Shown piece after piece: positions 35,679 to 43,734 of a DNA stretch of 52,210 bases (the stretch's first letter is position 1; the number at the start of each line of letters is the position of its first letter). The notes beneath the pieces were generated by a model. The model worked only from the letters and a program-made list of their open reading frames with translations, had not been told where the DNA came from and made no database searches. This DNA is from Pengzhenrongella frigida. GTDB taxonomy: Bacteria; Actinomycetota; Actinomycetes; Actinomycetales; Cellulomonadaceae. Made by a program: the position numbers and the translations under genes. The stretch is from positions 1-52,210 of the forward strand of contig NZ_SDWW01000034.1 in NCBI RefSeq assembly GCF_004168625.1, in the 5' to 3' direction.

Positions 35679-36973
35679 CCGCCTCGTCGCGGCGTCGGCC
35701 CTGGAAGGTGGACGACGACGGCGGGGTCGCGGTGCTGCCCTGGTTCGTCGGCCCCGACGGTCCGGGACGGGGTCGGCTCGTCGCCAACGTCGCGCTCAGC
35801 GCCGCCGTCCCCGTCCTGGCGCTCATCGACGTCGCGCAGAAGGAGCTCCCGGTGGGCGCGGCGGCGGGCGTCGTCGGGCTGTCGCTGATCGTCGGTGCGG
35901 CCGTCTACGTCCGGACCCGCTGGCCCGTCGCGCTGCTCGCTCTGGCGCTGGGCGCGGTGATCGTCACCGTGCTCGCCGACGTGCTCAGCCCACCGCTGGT
36001 CGCCGCGAGCGGGATCGCCGTCTTCACGGTGGCGTGCGTGCGCCCGCGCCGGGTGTCCGCGCCGTCCGCCCTCGTGGCGGCGCTCGTGCTGTTCGGGGCC
36101 GCCGGTGCGCGGACTCCCGGGCCGATGACCGAACCCCGGATGCTCATCGTGCTCGTGTGGACGGCGCTCGCGTTCGCGCTCGGGGTGGCCGTGCGCACCC
36201 AGCTCGCCTACGTCGACGCGCTCGCCGAACGCGCCCGGCGCGCGGAGGACACCCGCGAGCAGGAGGCGCGCGCCCGGATCGCGGAGGAGCGCCTGCGGAT
36301 CGCGCGGGAGCTGCACGACGTCGTCGCGCACCACATCGCGGTGATCAACGTCCACGCGGGCCTGGCTCGCCGCGCCGCGGGGCGCGACGCCGCCGTCGTC
36401 GACACCTCGCTCGCCCACGTGCAGACCGCGGCGAGCACCGTGCTGGCCGAGCTCGGGGCGGTGCTGCAGGTGCTGCGCTCGAACGACCCGCTCGAGCCGG
36501 GCACCGAACCGGCGCCGGGGCTCGACCGCCTCGACGCCCTGCTGGCGACGTTCGCGGCGACCGGCTTCACGGTGCGCACCCGGGCGACCGGACGACCGCA
36601 GCCCCTGGACGGCGCGTGCGACCTCGCCGCCTTCCGGATCGTCCAGGAGTCGCTGACCAATGCGTCGAAGCACGGCGCGGGCGCCCGCGCCGACCTCAGC
36701 CTCACCTACGGGGCCGACGCGCTCACCCTCGCGGTGGGCAACCCGGTCGCGTCCGCGTCCGCACCCGCGCCGGGGACCCTGGTGGCACCGGGGCACGGGC
36801 TGATCGGCATGCGCGAGCGTGCCGCGTCATGCGGCGGCTCGCTGTCCGCCGCACCGGACGGCCACGGTGCGTTCCGGATGACGGCCGTCATCCCGTACCG
36901 CCCGACCGCCGCCGTTCCGACCGCTGCCGCTCCGACCGGCGCCGTACCTCCCGCTGCCGTCGGTGCGCCGTGA
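35675..36973 (+). CDS. Sensor histidine kinase (HisKA_3, NarL-type partner)
   Basis: A 432-residue membrane kinase. Residues about 30-170 hold several hydrophobic helices (NVALSAAVPVLALIDV, ALLALALGAVIVTVLADVL, MLIVLVWTALAFALGVAV). A short coiled coil leads to the HisKA_3 dimerisation box LRIARELHDVVAHHIAVINV with the phospho-accepting His214. The ATPase domain carries the N-box (FRIVQESLTNASKHG) and GHGLIGMRERAASCGG. The C-terminal 25 residues are a Val/Pro/Ala repeat run. The GTG start overlaps the upstream gene and the stop overlaps the response regulator (GTGA), giving a coupled three-gene unit. The signal is unknown; the adjacent ABC exporter suggests sensing of envelope stress or a toxic compound. 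Confidence 0.92.
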   Translation: MTASSRRRPWKVDDDGGVAVLPWFVGPDGPGRGRLVANVALSAAVPVLALIDVAQKELPVGAAAGVVGLSLIVGAAVYVRTRWPVALLALALGAVIVTVLADVLSPPLVAASGIAVFTVACVRPRRVSAPSALVAALVLFGAAGARTPGPMTEPRMLIVLVWTALAFALGVAVRTQLAYVDALAERARRAEDTREQEARARIAEERLRIARELHDVVAHHIAVINVHAGLARRAAGRDAAVVDTSLAHVQTAASTVLAELGAVLQVLRSNDPLEPGTEPAPGLDRLDALLATFAATGFTVRTRATGRPQPLDGACDLAAFRIVQESLTNASKHGAGARADLSLTYGADALTLAVGNPVASASAPAPGTLVAPGHGLIGMRERAASCGGSLSAAPDGHGAFRMTAVIPYRPTAAVPTAAAPTGAVPPAAVGAP

Positions 36974-37656
36974 TCCGGATCGTGATCGCGGACGACCAGC
37001 CCCTGATCCGGGCGGGCCTGCGGGGCATCCTCGAGCTCGAGAGCGACTTCGAGGTGGTCGGGGAGGCAGCGACGGGCCGGCAGGCGGTGCAGGTGGCGGG
37101 CGACCGGGCGGTCGACGTCGTCCTGATGGACATCCGCATGCCCGAGATGGACGGCATCGAGGCGACCGCCACGATCTGCGCCGACCCCCGGCTGGCCGGG
37201 GTCCGGGTGCTCGTGCTGACCACGTTCGAGAGCGACGAGCACGTCCTCGACGCGCTGCGGGCCGGGGCGAGCGGCTTCATGGGGAAGGGCGCCGAACCGC
37301 AGGGCTTCGTCGATGCCATCCGCGTGGTCGCTCGCGGGGATGCACTGCTCTCCCCGGTCGCGACCCGGTCGCTGATCGAGCGCGTCCTGGGGCTTCCGGG
37401 CGCCGCGCCGATCGCGGGCGCGAGCCGGGACCCCGATCGACCGGAGGTGGACCTGGCCGCGCTGACCGATCGTGAGCGCGAGATCCTGGCCCTGGTCGGC
37501 GAGGGGCGGTCGAACGATGGCATCGCCGACCACCTCGTCATCTCCGTCCACACGGTCAAGACCCACGTCAACCACGCGATGACCAAGCTCGACGCGCACG
37601 ACCGCGCCCAGCTCGTGGTCCTCGCCTACGAGAGCGGCCTACTGCGGCGGCGGTAG
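36970..37656 (+). CDS. Response regulator, NarL/LuxR type
   Basis: A 228-residue regulator. The receiver holds the acidic pair in IRIVIADDQPLIRAGLRGIL, phospho-acceptor Asp54 in VVLMDIRMPEMDG, the Thr in VLVLTTFESDEHV and the Lys in GFMGKGAEP. The LuxR helix-turn-helix is LTDREREILALVGEGRSNDG then HLVISVHTVKTHVNHAM. Phosphorylated by the coupled kinase, it should control nearby promoters, most likely the ABC exporter 113 bases downstream. A 30-residue linker contains Pro/Asp-rich sequence. GTG start overlapping the kinase stop. Confidence 0.93.
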   Translation: MIRIVIADDQPLIRAGLRGILELESDFEVVGEAATGRQAVQVAGDRAVDVVLMDIRMPEMDGIEATATICADPRLAGVRVLVLTTFESDEHVLDALRAGASGFMGKGAEPQGFVDAIRVVARGDALLSPVATRSLIERVLGLPGAAPIAGASRDPDRPEVDLAALTDREREILALVGEGRSNDGIADHLVISVHTVKTHVNHAMTKLDAHDRAQLVVLAYESGLLRRR

Positions 37657-37734
37657 CGCTCCCGCGGCGAAGACGGCGAAGACACTGCAGCGGGGCGATG
37701 CCGTGACCGGGCCGCGGCGCGCAGGCTGGATCCC

Positions 37735-37773
37735 ATGAGGAACCTCCTGCACATCGCGGTGACGGCACGATGA
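37735..37773 (+). CDS. 12-residue upstream ORF before the ABC exporter
   Basis: ATG at 37735 opens a short frame encoding MRNLLHIAVTAR, whose stop TGA overlaps the ATG of the ABC ATPase gene (ATGA). The ATPase start itself has no Shine-Dalgarno, so its translation could depend on ribosomes finishing this small frame. Could be chance; no homologue known to me. Confidence 0.4.
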   Translation: MRNLLHIAVTAR

Positions 37774-38723
37774 TCGTCGTCGAGCACGTCACGAAGAACT
37801 ACGGCAAGAAGACCGCCGTCAACGACCTGAGCTTCACCGTCAGGCCTGGCGTGGTCACCGGCTTCCTCGGTCCCAACGGGGCCGGCAAGTCGACCACGAT
37901 GCGCATGATCGTCGGGCTGGACCGGCCCGACACGGGCTCCGTGACCGTGGGCGGGAAGCCCTACCGCGACCACGTCGCCCCGCTGCACGAGGTCGGCGCC
38001 CTGCTCGAGGCCCGCGCCATCCACCCCGGGCGCTCCGCGTACAACCACCTGCTCGCCCTGGCGACCACGACCGGGATCCCGCGCCGGCGGATCACCGAGG
38101 TGCTCGACCTGGTGGGCCTGTCGACCGTCGGCCGCAAGCGTGCGGGGGCGTTCTCGCTCGGGATGGGCCAGCGGCTGGGCATCGCGGCGGCCCTGCTCGG
38201 GGACCCCGACGTCGTGATCCTGGACGAGCCGGTCAACGGGCTCGACCCCGAGGGGATCGTGTGGATCCGCAACCTGCTCAAGTCCCTCGCGGACGAGGGC
38301 CGCACGGTGTTCGTCTCGTCCCACCTGATCTCCGAGATCGCCCTGGTCGCCGAGCACCTCATCGTGGTCGGCCGGGGTGAGCTGATCGCCGACACCTCGG
38401 TGAGCGAGATGCAGCGCGCGGCGTCGGGCGTCGTGGTGCGGGTGCGCTCGCCGCGGGCGAGCGAGCTGGCGCGCCTCCTGCTCGACGACGGCGTCACGGT
38501 CGAGAGCTCCGGGGGGCCGAGCGAGCTGCGGGTCACGGGGCTCGAGGCCGCCGTCATCGGTGATCGTGCGCTCGCGGCCGGGCTACCCGTCCACGCGCTG
38601 ATCCCGACGGAGGTCTCGCTCGAGCAGGCGTTCATGCAGCTCACGCACGACTCGGTCGAGTACGAGCCCACCGCACCCGCCCCCGAACCCGCCGGCACCC
38701 GACAGGAAGTGACGTCACGATGA
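37770..38723 (+). CDS. ABC transporter ATP-binding protein (BcrA/NatA type)
   Basis: A 317-residue ATPase subunit. Walker A is GFLGPNGAGKSTTMRMIVGL, the signature is AFSLGMGQRLGIAAALLGDP, Walker B is VVILDEPVNGLDPEGI, and the switch histidine is in TVFVSSHLISEIALVAEHL. The signature LGMGQ and the overall pattern match drug/bacteriocin exporters of the BcrA class. The C-terminal 100 residues form the usual regulatory extension ending with a Pro-rich tail. It overlaps the permease gene by ATGA. With the two-component pair upstream it forms a typical sensor-exporter module for antimicrobial stress (inference). Confidence 0.9.
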   Translation: MIVVEHVTKNYGKKTAVNDLSFTVRPGVVTGFLGPNGAGKSTTMRMIVGLDRPDTGSVTVGGKPYRDHVAPLHEVGALLEARAIHPGRSAYNHLLALATTTGIPRRRITEVLDLVGLSTVGRKRAGAFSLGMGQRLGIAAALLGDPDVVILDEPVNGLDPEGIVWIRNLLKSLADEGRTVFVSSHLISEIALVAEHLIVVGRGELIADTSVSEMQRAASGVVVRVRSPRASELARLLLDDGVTVESSGGPSELRVTGLEAAVIGDRALAAGLPVHALIPTEVSLEQAFMQLTHDSVEYEPTAPAPEPAGTRQEVTSR

Positions 38724-39601
38724 CCGCCACCGTTGTGCAGCCCCCGACCGTCCCGGCGCCCGTGTCGGCGCCCGCGACCGGCCTCCGGAGTCGCGCCGAC
38801 ACCGGCCGGCTCAAGGTGACCCTGCCGCGGGTGGTCGGGGCGGAGTGGTTCAAGTTCGCCAGCCTGCGCTCGTCGTGGATCACGATCGCGGTCGCACTCG
38901 CGGTCATCATCGGGTTCGGCGCGCTCGCGGCGGCGGTCGCGGCCGGCGACATCGAGCCCGCCCGCGGGGGTGGCCCGGGTGAAGGCGCCCTCGGGCTCGA
39001 CCCGACCAGCCTCAGCCTTGCCGGGGCCGGGCTGGCGCAGATCATCCTCGGGATCCTCGGGGTCCTGGCGATCTCGGGGGAGTACTCGAGCGGCATGATC
39101 CGCGCCACGTTGGCGGCGGTTCCCCGCCGGGTCCCGGTGCTGACGGCCAAGGCGATCGTGATCGCGGTCGTCGCCATCGTGGTGGCCGTGCCCGGGACCT
39201 ATGCCGCGTTCTTCGTCGGCCAGGCCATCTTCGGCGACGGCGCCAACGCCTCGCTGTCCGACGCCGGCGTGGGCCAGGCGGTGCTGGGCACGGGGGTCTA
39301 CCTCGCGGCCATCGCCGTGCTCGGGCTCGCGCTCGGCGCGCTCCTGCGGCACGCCGCGGGTGCCATCGGGGCGCTGTTCACGCTGCTGCTCCTGGCCCCG
39401 AACCTCCTGCCGCTCCTGCTCCCCGACAGCTGGGCCGAGGCGCTCGTGCCGTACCTGCCCTCGAACGCGGGCGCGGCGTTCACCTCGGTGGCCCCGGCCG
39501 ACGGTCTGCTCTCCGCGGGCGCCGGGATGGCCGTGCTCGCGGGCTGGATCGTCGTCCTGCTGGCCACCGCCGCGGTCCTGCTCCGGCGTCGCGACGCCTG
39601 A
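38720..39601 (+). CDS. ABC transporter permease
   Basis: A 293-residue membrane subunit with about six hydrophobic helices: ITIAVALAVIIGFGALAAAV, AQIILGILGVLAIS, AIVIAVVAIVVAVPGTYAAF, LGTGVYLAAIAVLGLALGALL, ALFTLLLLAPNLLPLLL and AVLAGWIVVLLATAAVLL. The ISGEYSSGMIRATLAAVPRR loop is typical of ABC-2 exporters of this family. It is coupled to the ATPase by ATGA and is the last gene of the unit, followed by two hairpins. The N-terminal 35 residues are cytoplasmic and Pro-rich. Confidence 0.88.
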   Translation: MTATVVQPPTVPAPVSAPATGLRSRADTGRLKVTLPRVVGAEWFKFASLRSSWITIAVALAVIIGFGALAAAVAAGDIEPARGGGPGEGALGLDPTSLSLAGAGLAQIILGILGVLAISGEYSSGMIRATLAAVPRRVPVLTAKAIVIAVVAIVVAVPGTYAAFFVGQAIFGDGANASLSDAGVGQAVLGTGVYLAAIAVLGLALGALLRHAAGAIGALFTLLLLAPNLLPLLLPDSWAEALVPYLPSNAGAAFTSVAPADGLLSAGAGMAVLAGWIVVLLATAAVLLRRRDA

Positions 39602-39621
39602 CCCGCGAGCCTGACCGCACG

Positions 39622-39670
39622 CTGGCCCGACGCGGGCCAGGACCCGCCCGGCGCGAACTCCGGGCGGGTC
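39622..39670 (+). terminator. Tandem hairpins after the ABC permease
   Basis: Two perfect adjacent stems: CTGGCCCG/CGGGCCAG with a 3-base loop (39622-39640) and an 11-bp stem GACCCGCCCGG with its complement (39641-39670) around an 8-base loop. A likely terminator of the regulator-exporter unit, 21 bases past the stop. Confidence 0.7.
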
Positions 39671-39739
39671 GTCAGGGTGGCGTGGTCGGAGAATCGGGTG
39701 CGATGCGAGAGCATCATGGGCGAAACCCAGGAGGCACCC

Positions 39740-40951
39740 ATGCGCGCCAGCGCACGAACCCGTCCCGAGAGCGTCCGAACCGTCCGCATCATGCTCGATC
39801 CCGGCAACGTGTGGCGCATCGGCTTCGTCGTGCTCGGGGTCGTCCTCGTGGCCCTGACGGTCCGATTCATCCTCGTGGGCGGCAGCACGCTGCTGTTCAC
39901 CGTGCTGATGGCCTGGTTCGCGTCGCTCGCCATGGACCCGCTGGTGAGCTGGTTGGCGCGCCGGATGCGCCGGGGCGCCGCGACGGCGATCGTGATGCTC
40001 GGGATCGTCGTGTTCCTGGTCATCTTCGTGGCGCTGTTCGGTCAGCTCTTCGTCGAGCAGGTCGGCCAGCTCGTCGAGGCCATGCCGAACCTGATCGAGG
40101 GCACGGTCGACTGGGTCAACCGCACGCTGGGGACCGAGTACGAGCTGGCGGAGATCCTCGCCAACCTCAACCTGACGCCGGAGAAGGCCGCCGGCTATGC
40201 CGCGACGCTCGCCGGCGGGGTGCTCGCGATCCTCGGGTCCGTGGCCGGCGCGGTCGCGAGCCTGTTCATGTTCGTGCTGTTCGCGTTCTACCTGTCCGCG
40301 GACGGTCCGCGGCTGCGGCTGTGGATCGCCTCGCTCTTCCCGCAGCGGATCCAGGAGCTCACGGTCGCCGTCTGGGACACCACCGCGGAGAAGACGGGTC
40401 GGTACGTCAGCGTGCGCGTGCTGCTCGCGGTCATCAACGGCACCACCAGCGGCATCTTCTTCCTGATCATCGGGCTGCCGTCGTGGTTGGCGCTGGGCAT
40501 CTGGACCGGGCTCGTCGCCCAGTTCGTGCCCGCGATCGGCACCTACATCTCCATCACCCTGCCCGTGATCGTCGGGCTGTTGAGCCCGAACCCCTGGCTC
40601 GGGGTCATCGTGCTCGGCTGGGCGATCGCCTACCAGCAGGTCGAGAACCTCACGATCGAGCCGCGGTTGAGCGCACGGGCCGTGAACGTGCACCCGGCGG
40701 TGAGCTTTGCCTCGGCGATCCTGGGCCTGGCGCTGTTCGGGATCGCCGGCGCGCTGCTCGCGATCCCGGTGGTGGCGATGCTGCTCACCCTGCTGGACAT
40801 CTACCGCACGCGGTACGAGCTGCTCCCCGGGTTGAGCGACTCCGCCCAGGACGGGCGCTCGCCGCGCCCTGAGCCGGACGAGGCGCGCGGGTCGGACGTG
40901 ACGGGCCCGGACGCGACCGGTCCGGACGCAGCGGGTCCCGGCACGGACTGA
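39740..40951 (+). CDS. AI-2E family transporter (PerM/YdgG type)
   Basis: A 403-residue membrane protein with about eight helices, including RIGFVVLGVVLVALTVRFIL, AIVMLGIVVFLVIFVALFGQ and ASAILGLALFGIAGALLAIP. The conserved VAQFVPAIGTYISITLPVIV stretch and the following VIVLGWAIAYQQVENLTIEP are diagnostic for the AI-2E (UPF0118) family. Members have been linked to autoinducer-2 export or Na+/H+ antiport; the substrate here is unknown. The ATG at 39740 has AGGAGG six bases upstream; an earlier in-frame ATG at 39716 lacks one. The C-terminal tail repeats TGPDATGPDAAGPG. Confidence 0.88.
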   Translation: MRASARTRPESVRTVRIMLDPGNVWRIGFVVLGVVLVALTVRFILVGGSTLLFTVLMAWFASLAMDPLVSWLARRMRRGAATAIVMLGIVVFLVIFVALFGQLFVEQVGQLVEAMPNLIEGTVDWVNRTLGTEYELAEILANLNLTPEKAAGYAATLAGGVLAILGSVAGAVASLFMFVLFAFYLSADGPRLRLWIASLFPQRIQELTVAVWDTTAEKTGRYVSVRVLLAVINGTTSGIFFLIIGLPSWLALGIWTGLVAQFVPAIGTYISITLPVIVGLLSPNPWLGVIVLGWAIAYQQVENLTIEPRLSARAVNVHPAVSFASAILGLALFGIAGALLAIPVVAMLLTLLDIYRTRYELLPGLSDSAQDGRSPRPEPDEARGSDVTGPDATGPDAAGPGTD

Positions 40952-40983
40952 AGCGCCGAGGGTCGAAACCCTTGCTAACCTGA

Positions 40984-41097
40984 CGCCACGCATAGGGGAG
41001 TATCCACTTCGCTGCAGACGTCAACACGCCGGGCTTCGATGCCCGGCCGGGTGCAGCGGTCAGCCGATTCGATGGGCTGACGGAGAGACCTATGGCG
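40984..41097 (+). ncRNA. yybP-ykoY (Mn2+) riboswitch upstream of terC
   Basis: The element has the family's conserved parts in order: AGGGGAGTA (40994-41002) on the 5' side, a GCCGGGC/GCCCGGC hairpin (41028-41047), a GTCAGCC/GGCTGAC hairpin (41059-41081) and the 3' GGAGAGACCT (41082-41091). The closing stem pairs CGCC plus ATAGG (40984-40996, with a bulge) with CCTATGGCG (41089-41097). The yybP-ykoY family senses Mn2+ and often sits before TerC-type membrane proteins, which is the case here. The expression platform (41098-41122) is short, so control of translation is more likely than of termination. Confidence 0.85.
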
Positions 41098-41122
41098 CCC
41101 ACCCATCGAAAGCGAAACCTCT

Positions 41123-42322
41123 GTGGACGTCTCTGGCCTGGTCTGGACCCTGACGATCGTCGGCATCATCGGCCTGTTGCTGTTCGACTTCTTCTTCCAC
41201 GTGCGCAAGGCGCACAGCCCGACGCTGAAGGAGGCCGGCCTCTGGTCGGCCCTGTACATCGGGATCGCCCTCGTGTTCGGGGTCGGCGTCTGGGTGTTCG
41301 GCGGTACCACCATGGGCACCGAGTACTTCGCCGGGTACGTGACGGAGAAGGCCCTGTCGGTCGACAACCTCTTCGTGTTCCTCATCATCATGTCCAGCTT
41401 CCGGGTCCCGCGGCAGGACCAGCAGAAGGTGCTGCTGTTCGGCATCGTCTTCTCGCTCATCGCGCGGAGCGGGTTCATCCTGCTCGGTGCGGCGCTGATC
41501 AACTCGTTCGCCTGGGTGTTCTACATCTTCGGGCTGATCCTGCTGGTCACGGCCGGCAACCTCCTGCGGCCCGAGAGCGAGGACAGCCACACCGCGGACA
41601 ACCTGGTGATCCGCCTCGCCCGGAAGGTCTTCCGCACCTCCGAGCGGTTCGACGGCGACAAGCTGTTCACCCTGGAGAACGGCAAGCGGGTGATGACGCC
41701 GATGCTGCTCGTGATGGTCGCCATCGGCGGGACCGACATCCTGTTCGCGCTCGACTCCATCCCCGCGATCTTCGGGCTCACGCAGAACGTGTTCATCGTG
41801 TTCACCGCGACGGCGTTCTCGCTGCTGGGGCTGCGCCAGCTGTACTTCCTCATCGACGGGCTGCTCGACCGCCTCATCTACCTGTCCTACGGTCTGGCGG
41901 CCATCCTCGGCTTCATCGGCGTCAAGCTCGTGCTGCACGCCCTGCACGAGAACAACCTGCCGTTCATCAACGACGGTCAGCCGGTCCCGGTCATCGAGAT
42001 CAGCACGAGCGTGTCGCTGTCGGTGATCATCGGGGTGCTCGTGGTGACCGTCATCGGCTCCCTGGTGAGCCCCCGGGGCAAGGCGCAGGCCGCGATCTCG
42101 GGCGCGCGTCGGCACGCGACGGAGTACCTCGACCTCGACTACGAGGCCGATCCCGCCCAGCGGGAGAAGATCTACGCGCGGCTGCTCGTGGACGAGGCCG
42201 CTACGAACGGTCTGCCCGCGAAGTACCGCGCCGAGATCAAGGATCCCGAGGAGCTCGCGGACCAGCTCCGTCTCGCCCACGAGGGGCACGACGCGTACCT
42301 GACCCGGTCGACCCAGCCCTGA
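41123..42322 (+). CDS. TerC family integral membrane protein
   Basis: A 399-residue TerC/Alx-type protein with about nine helices. Family motifs include FAGYVTEKALSVDNLFVFLI, the acidic FALDSIPAIFGLTQNVFIVF and FSLLGLRQLYFLIDGLLDRL. Members are tied to tellurite resistance and, more recently, Mn2+ export during metallation of secreted enzymes. The Mn2+ riboswitch in its leader supports a manganese role. The hydrophilic C-terminal 70 residues (SPRGKAQAAISGARRHATEY onward) are an extension beyond the membrane domain. The GTG at 41123 follows a weak purine run. Confidence 0.9.
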   Translation: MDVSGLVWTLTIVGIIGLLLFDFFFHVRKAHSPTLKEAGLWSALYIGIALVFGVGVWVFGGTTMGTEYFAGYVTEKALSVDNLFVFLIIMSSFRVPRQDQQKVLLFGIVFSLIARSGFILLGAALINSFAWVFYIFGLILLVTAGNLLRPESEDSHTADNLVIRLARKVFRTSERFDGDKLFTLENGKRVMTPMLLVMVAIGGTDILFALDSIPAIFGLTQNVFIVFTATAFSLLGLRQLYFLIDGLLDRLIYLSYGLAAILGFIGVKLVLHALHENNLPFINDGQPVPVIEISTSVSLSVIIGVLVVTVIGSLVSPRGKAQAAISGARRHATEYLDLDYEADPAQREKIYARLLVDEAATNGLPAKYRAEIKDPEELADQLRLAHEGHDAYLTRSTQP

Positions 42323-42328
42323 GCCGGC

Positions 42329-42360
42329 GAGGAGCGGGCGCCGGATGGCGCCCGCTCCTC
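42329..42360 (+). terminator. Strong hairpin after terC
   Basis: A perfect 14-bp stem (GAGGAGCGGGCGCC / GGCGCCCGCTCCTC) with a 4-base GGAT loop; the pairing extends two more bases outward to 42327-42362. Located just past the terC stop and facing the convergent arsC gene. Confidence 0.8.
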
Positions 42361-42428
42361 GCTCGGCTCGCGCTTCCCTCGCCCGTTCGCGCCGGCGGAC
42401 GTCGTCGGGCCGGTAGCGCGACGCGACG

Positions 42429-42860
42429 TCAGGCGGGCAGCGCGACCGGCTCGACGCCCAGCTCGTCGAGCAGCGTGAGCACGCGGGCGCGGATCTCGTC
42501 GCGGATCGGGCGGACGGACTCGATGCCCTGGCCGGCCGGGTCGTCGAGCTTCCAGTCCTCGTAGCGCTTGCCGGGGAAGATCGGGCACACGTCGCCGCAG
42601 CCCATGGTGATCACGACGTCCGACGCCTTGACCGCCTCGGTGGTGAGGACCTTGGGGTGCTCGGTGCGCAGGTCGATGCCGACCTCGAGCATCGCAGCCA
42701 CGGCGGCCGGGTTGATCTGGTCGGCGGGCATCGAGCCGGCCGAGCGGACCTCGACGGCACCGCCGGACAGGGCGGCGAGGAACCCGGCGGCCATCTGCGA
42801 GCGGCCGGCGTTGTGGACGCAGACGAACAGGGCGCTGGGGCGGGCGGGGGACTCGGTCAC
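42429..42860 (-). CDS. arsC: Arsenate reductase, LMW-phosphatase type
   Basis: A 143-residue arsenate reductase with the low-molecular-weight tyrosine phosphatase fold. The P-loop FVCVHNAGRSQMAAGF places the nucleophile Cys14 and Arg20; Cys88 and Cys92 in TMGCGDVCPIFPG are the relay pair, and DDPAGQ holds the acid. Corynebacterial ArsC of this type uses mycothiol, thioredoxin-type ones use thioredoxin; which applies here is not clear. The GTG at 42860 follows AGGAGCACCCC and overlaps the stop of the upstream arsR-arsC fusion (GTGA), so both are translated together. No arsenite pump is in this operon. Confidence 0.9.
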   Translation of the reverse strand: MTESPARPSALFVCVHNAGRSQMAAGFLAALSGGAVEVRSAGSMPADQINPAAVAAMLEVGIDLRTEHPKVLTTEAVKASDVVITMGCGDVCPIFPGKRYEDWKLDDPAGQGIESVRPIRDEIRARVLTLLDELGVEPVALPA

Positions 42861-43558
42861 GGGGTGCTCCTGTGGTGGTCGGCGGGTGCGGGGGTCGTGA
42901 GGCGGAGGGCGAGATCGTCGACCCGGCGCGTGAGCTGGTCGAATGCCTGGTCGAACGCTTCGTCGCTGCCGACCCGGACCGGATCGGGGATCGACCAGTG
43001 CAGTCGGCCGGTCGCGCCGAGCTCCTCGTGGGCGGCGTCGCACACGGTCACGAGGAAGTCGTCGGTGCGGGCGACGTCGGGCAACGCGCGCGGGACGCTT
43101 CGACCCAGCGAGAGCCCGTGCCGCTGGGCGGCAGCGAGCGCGCCCGGGTGCACCTGGGGGGCGGGGTGGGTGCCGGCCGAGGCCACCGGGACCCCGCTGC
43201 GGCGGCTCCACAGTGCGACGGCGAGCTGCGACCGGGCGGAGTTGTGGGTGCACACGAACACGACCCGGGGGGCCGCCAACGACTCCGGCACCAGCTGGTC
43301 CAGCGCGGCGGGGACCAGGCGCAGGTAGGTGCGGCGGCGGTCGCCCTCCGATCGCATCCGGGTCACCAGGCCGACGCGCTGCAGGACCGCCAGGTGGTGC
43401 GCGAGCAGGTTCGACGGCAGGTTGACGACCGACTGCAGCTCCGACGGCGACGCGTCGCCCAGGCGCAGGGCCTCCACCACGGCAAGGCGTGCGGGGTCGC
43501 CCAGGGCGGCGTGGATGCCGGCGCGCGTGATGAGCGCTGCCGACTGATCAGTTCTCAT
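42857..43558 (-). CDS. ArsR-type regulator fused to an ArsC/LMW-phosphatase domain
   Basis: A 233-residue fusion. Residues 1-85 are an ArsR winged helix (ALGDPARLAVVEALRLGDAS, PSNLLAHHLAVLQRVGLVT, EGDRRRTYLRL). Residues about 97-215 are an LMW-phosphatase/arsenate reductase domain with the intact P-loop VFVCTHNSARSQLAVAL (Cys103, Arg109) and the acid in HWSIPDPVRVG. The regulator probably represses its own operon and releases DNA on arsenic, with the second domain reducing arsenate or sensing it; such fusions occur in actinobacteria. No cysteine pair is evident in the winged helix, so sensing may differ from classic ArsR. A palindrome covers its start codon. Confidence 0.88.
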   Translation of the reverse strand: MRTDQSAALITRAGIHAALGDPARLAVVEALRLGDASPSELQSVVNLPSNLLAHHLAVLQRVGLVTRMRSEGDRRRTYLRLVPAALDQLVPESLAAPRVVFVCTHNSARSQLAVALWSRRSGVPVASAGTHPAPQVHPGALAAAQRHGLSLGRSVPRALPDVARTDDFLVTVCDAAHEELGATGRLHWSIPDPVRVGSDEAFDQAFDQLTRRVDDLALRLTTPAPADHHRSTP

Positions 43559-43567
43559 TGAGTCAAT
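43557..43567 (-). promoter_or_regulatory. Palindrome over the start of the arsR-arsC fusion
   Basis: ATTGAGTCAAT is a perfect 5+1+5 palindrome that overlaps the ATG (43556-43558) of the fusion gene by two bases. It is AT-rich amid very GC-rich DNA. This is where a self-repressing ArsR would bind. It also faces the divergent GGDEF-EAL gene 170 bases away. Confidence 0.5.
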
Positions 43568-43734
43568 ATTCGTTGCCGGTGCCGCCCGCTGTCAAGCTGA
43601 CCGGCTTGACCGGGCCTGACCGGTCTGGCGGCGCCGCGGTGGGGCGGTGGGGCGGTGGGCGTGGACCGCGCACGGTTCGTCGTGATTGTCTGGAGGCACG
43701 GGTTTTCGCAGCACAGCAGAGGCCGGGTGGGTCG

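Noticed and set aside
39716-39740. Earlier ATG (39716) as start of the AI-2E family protein
   Set aside because: The AGGAGG six bases before the ATG at 39740 clearly favours the later start.
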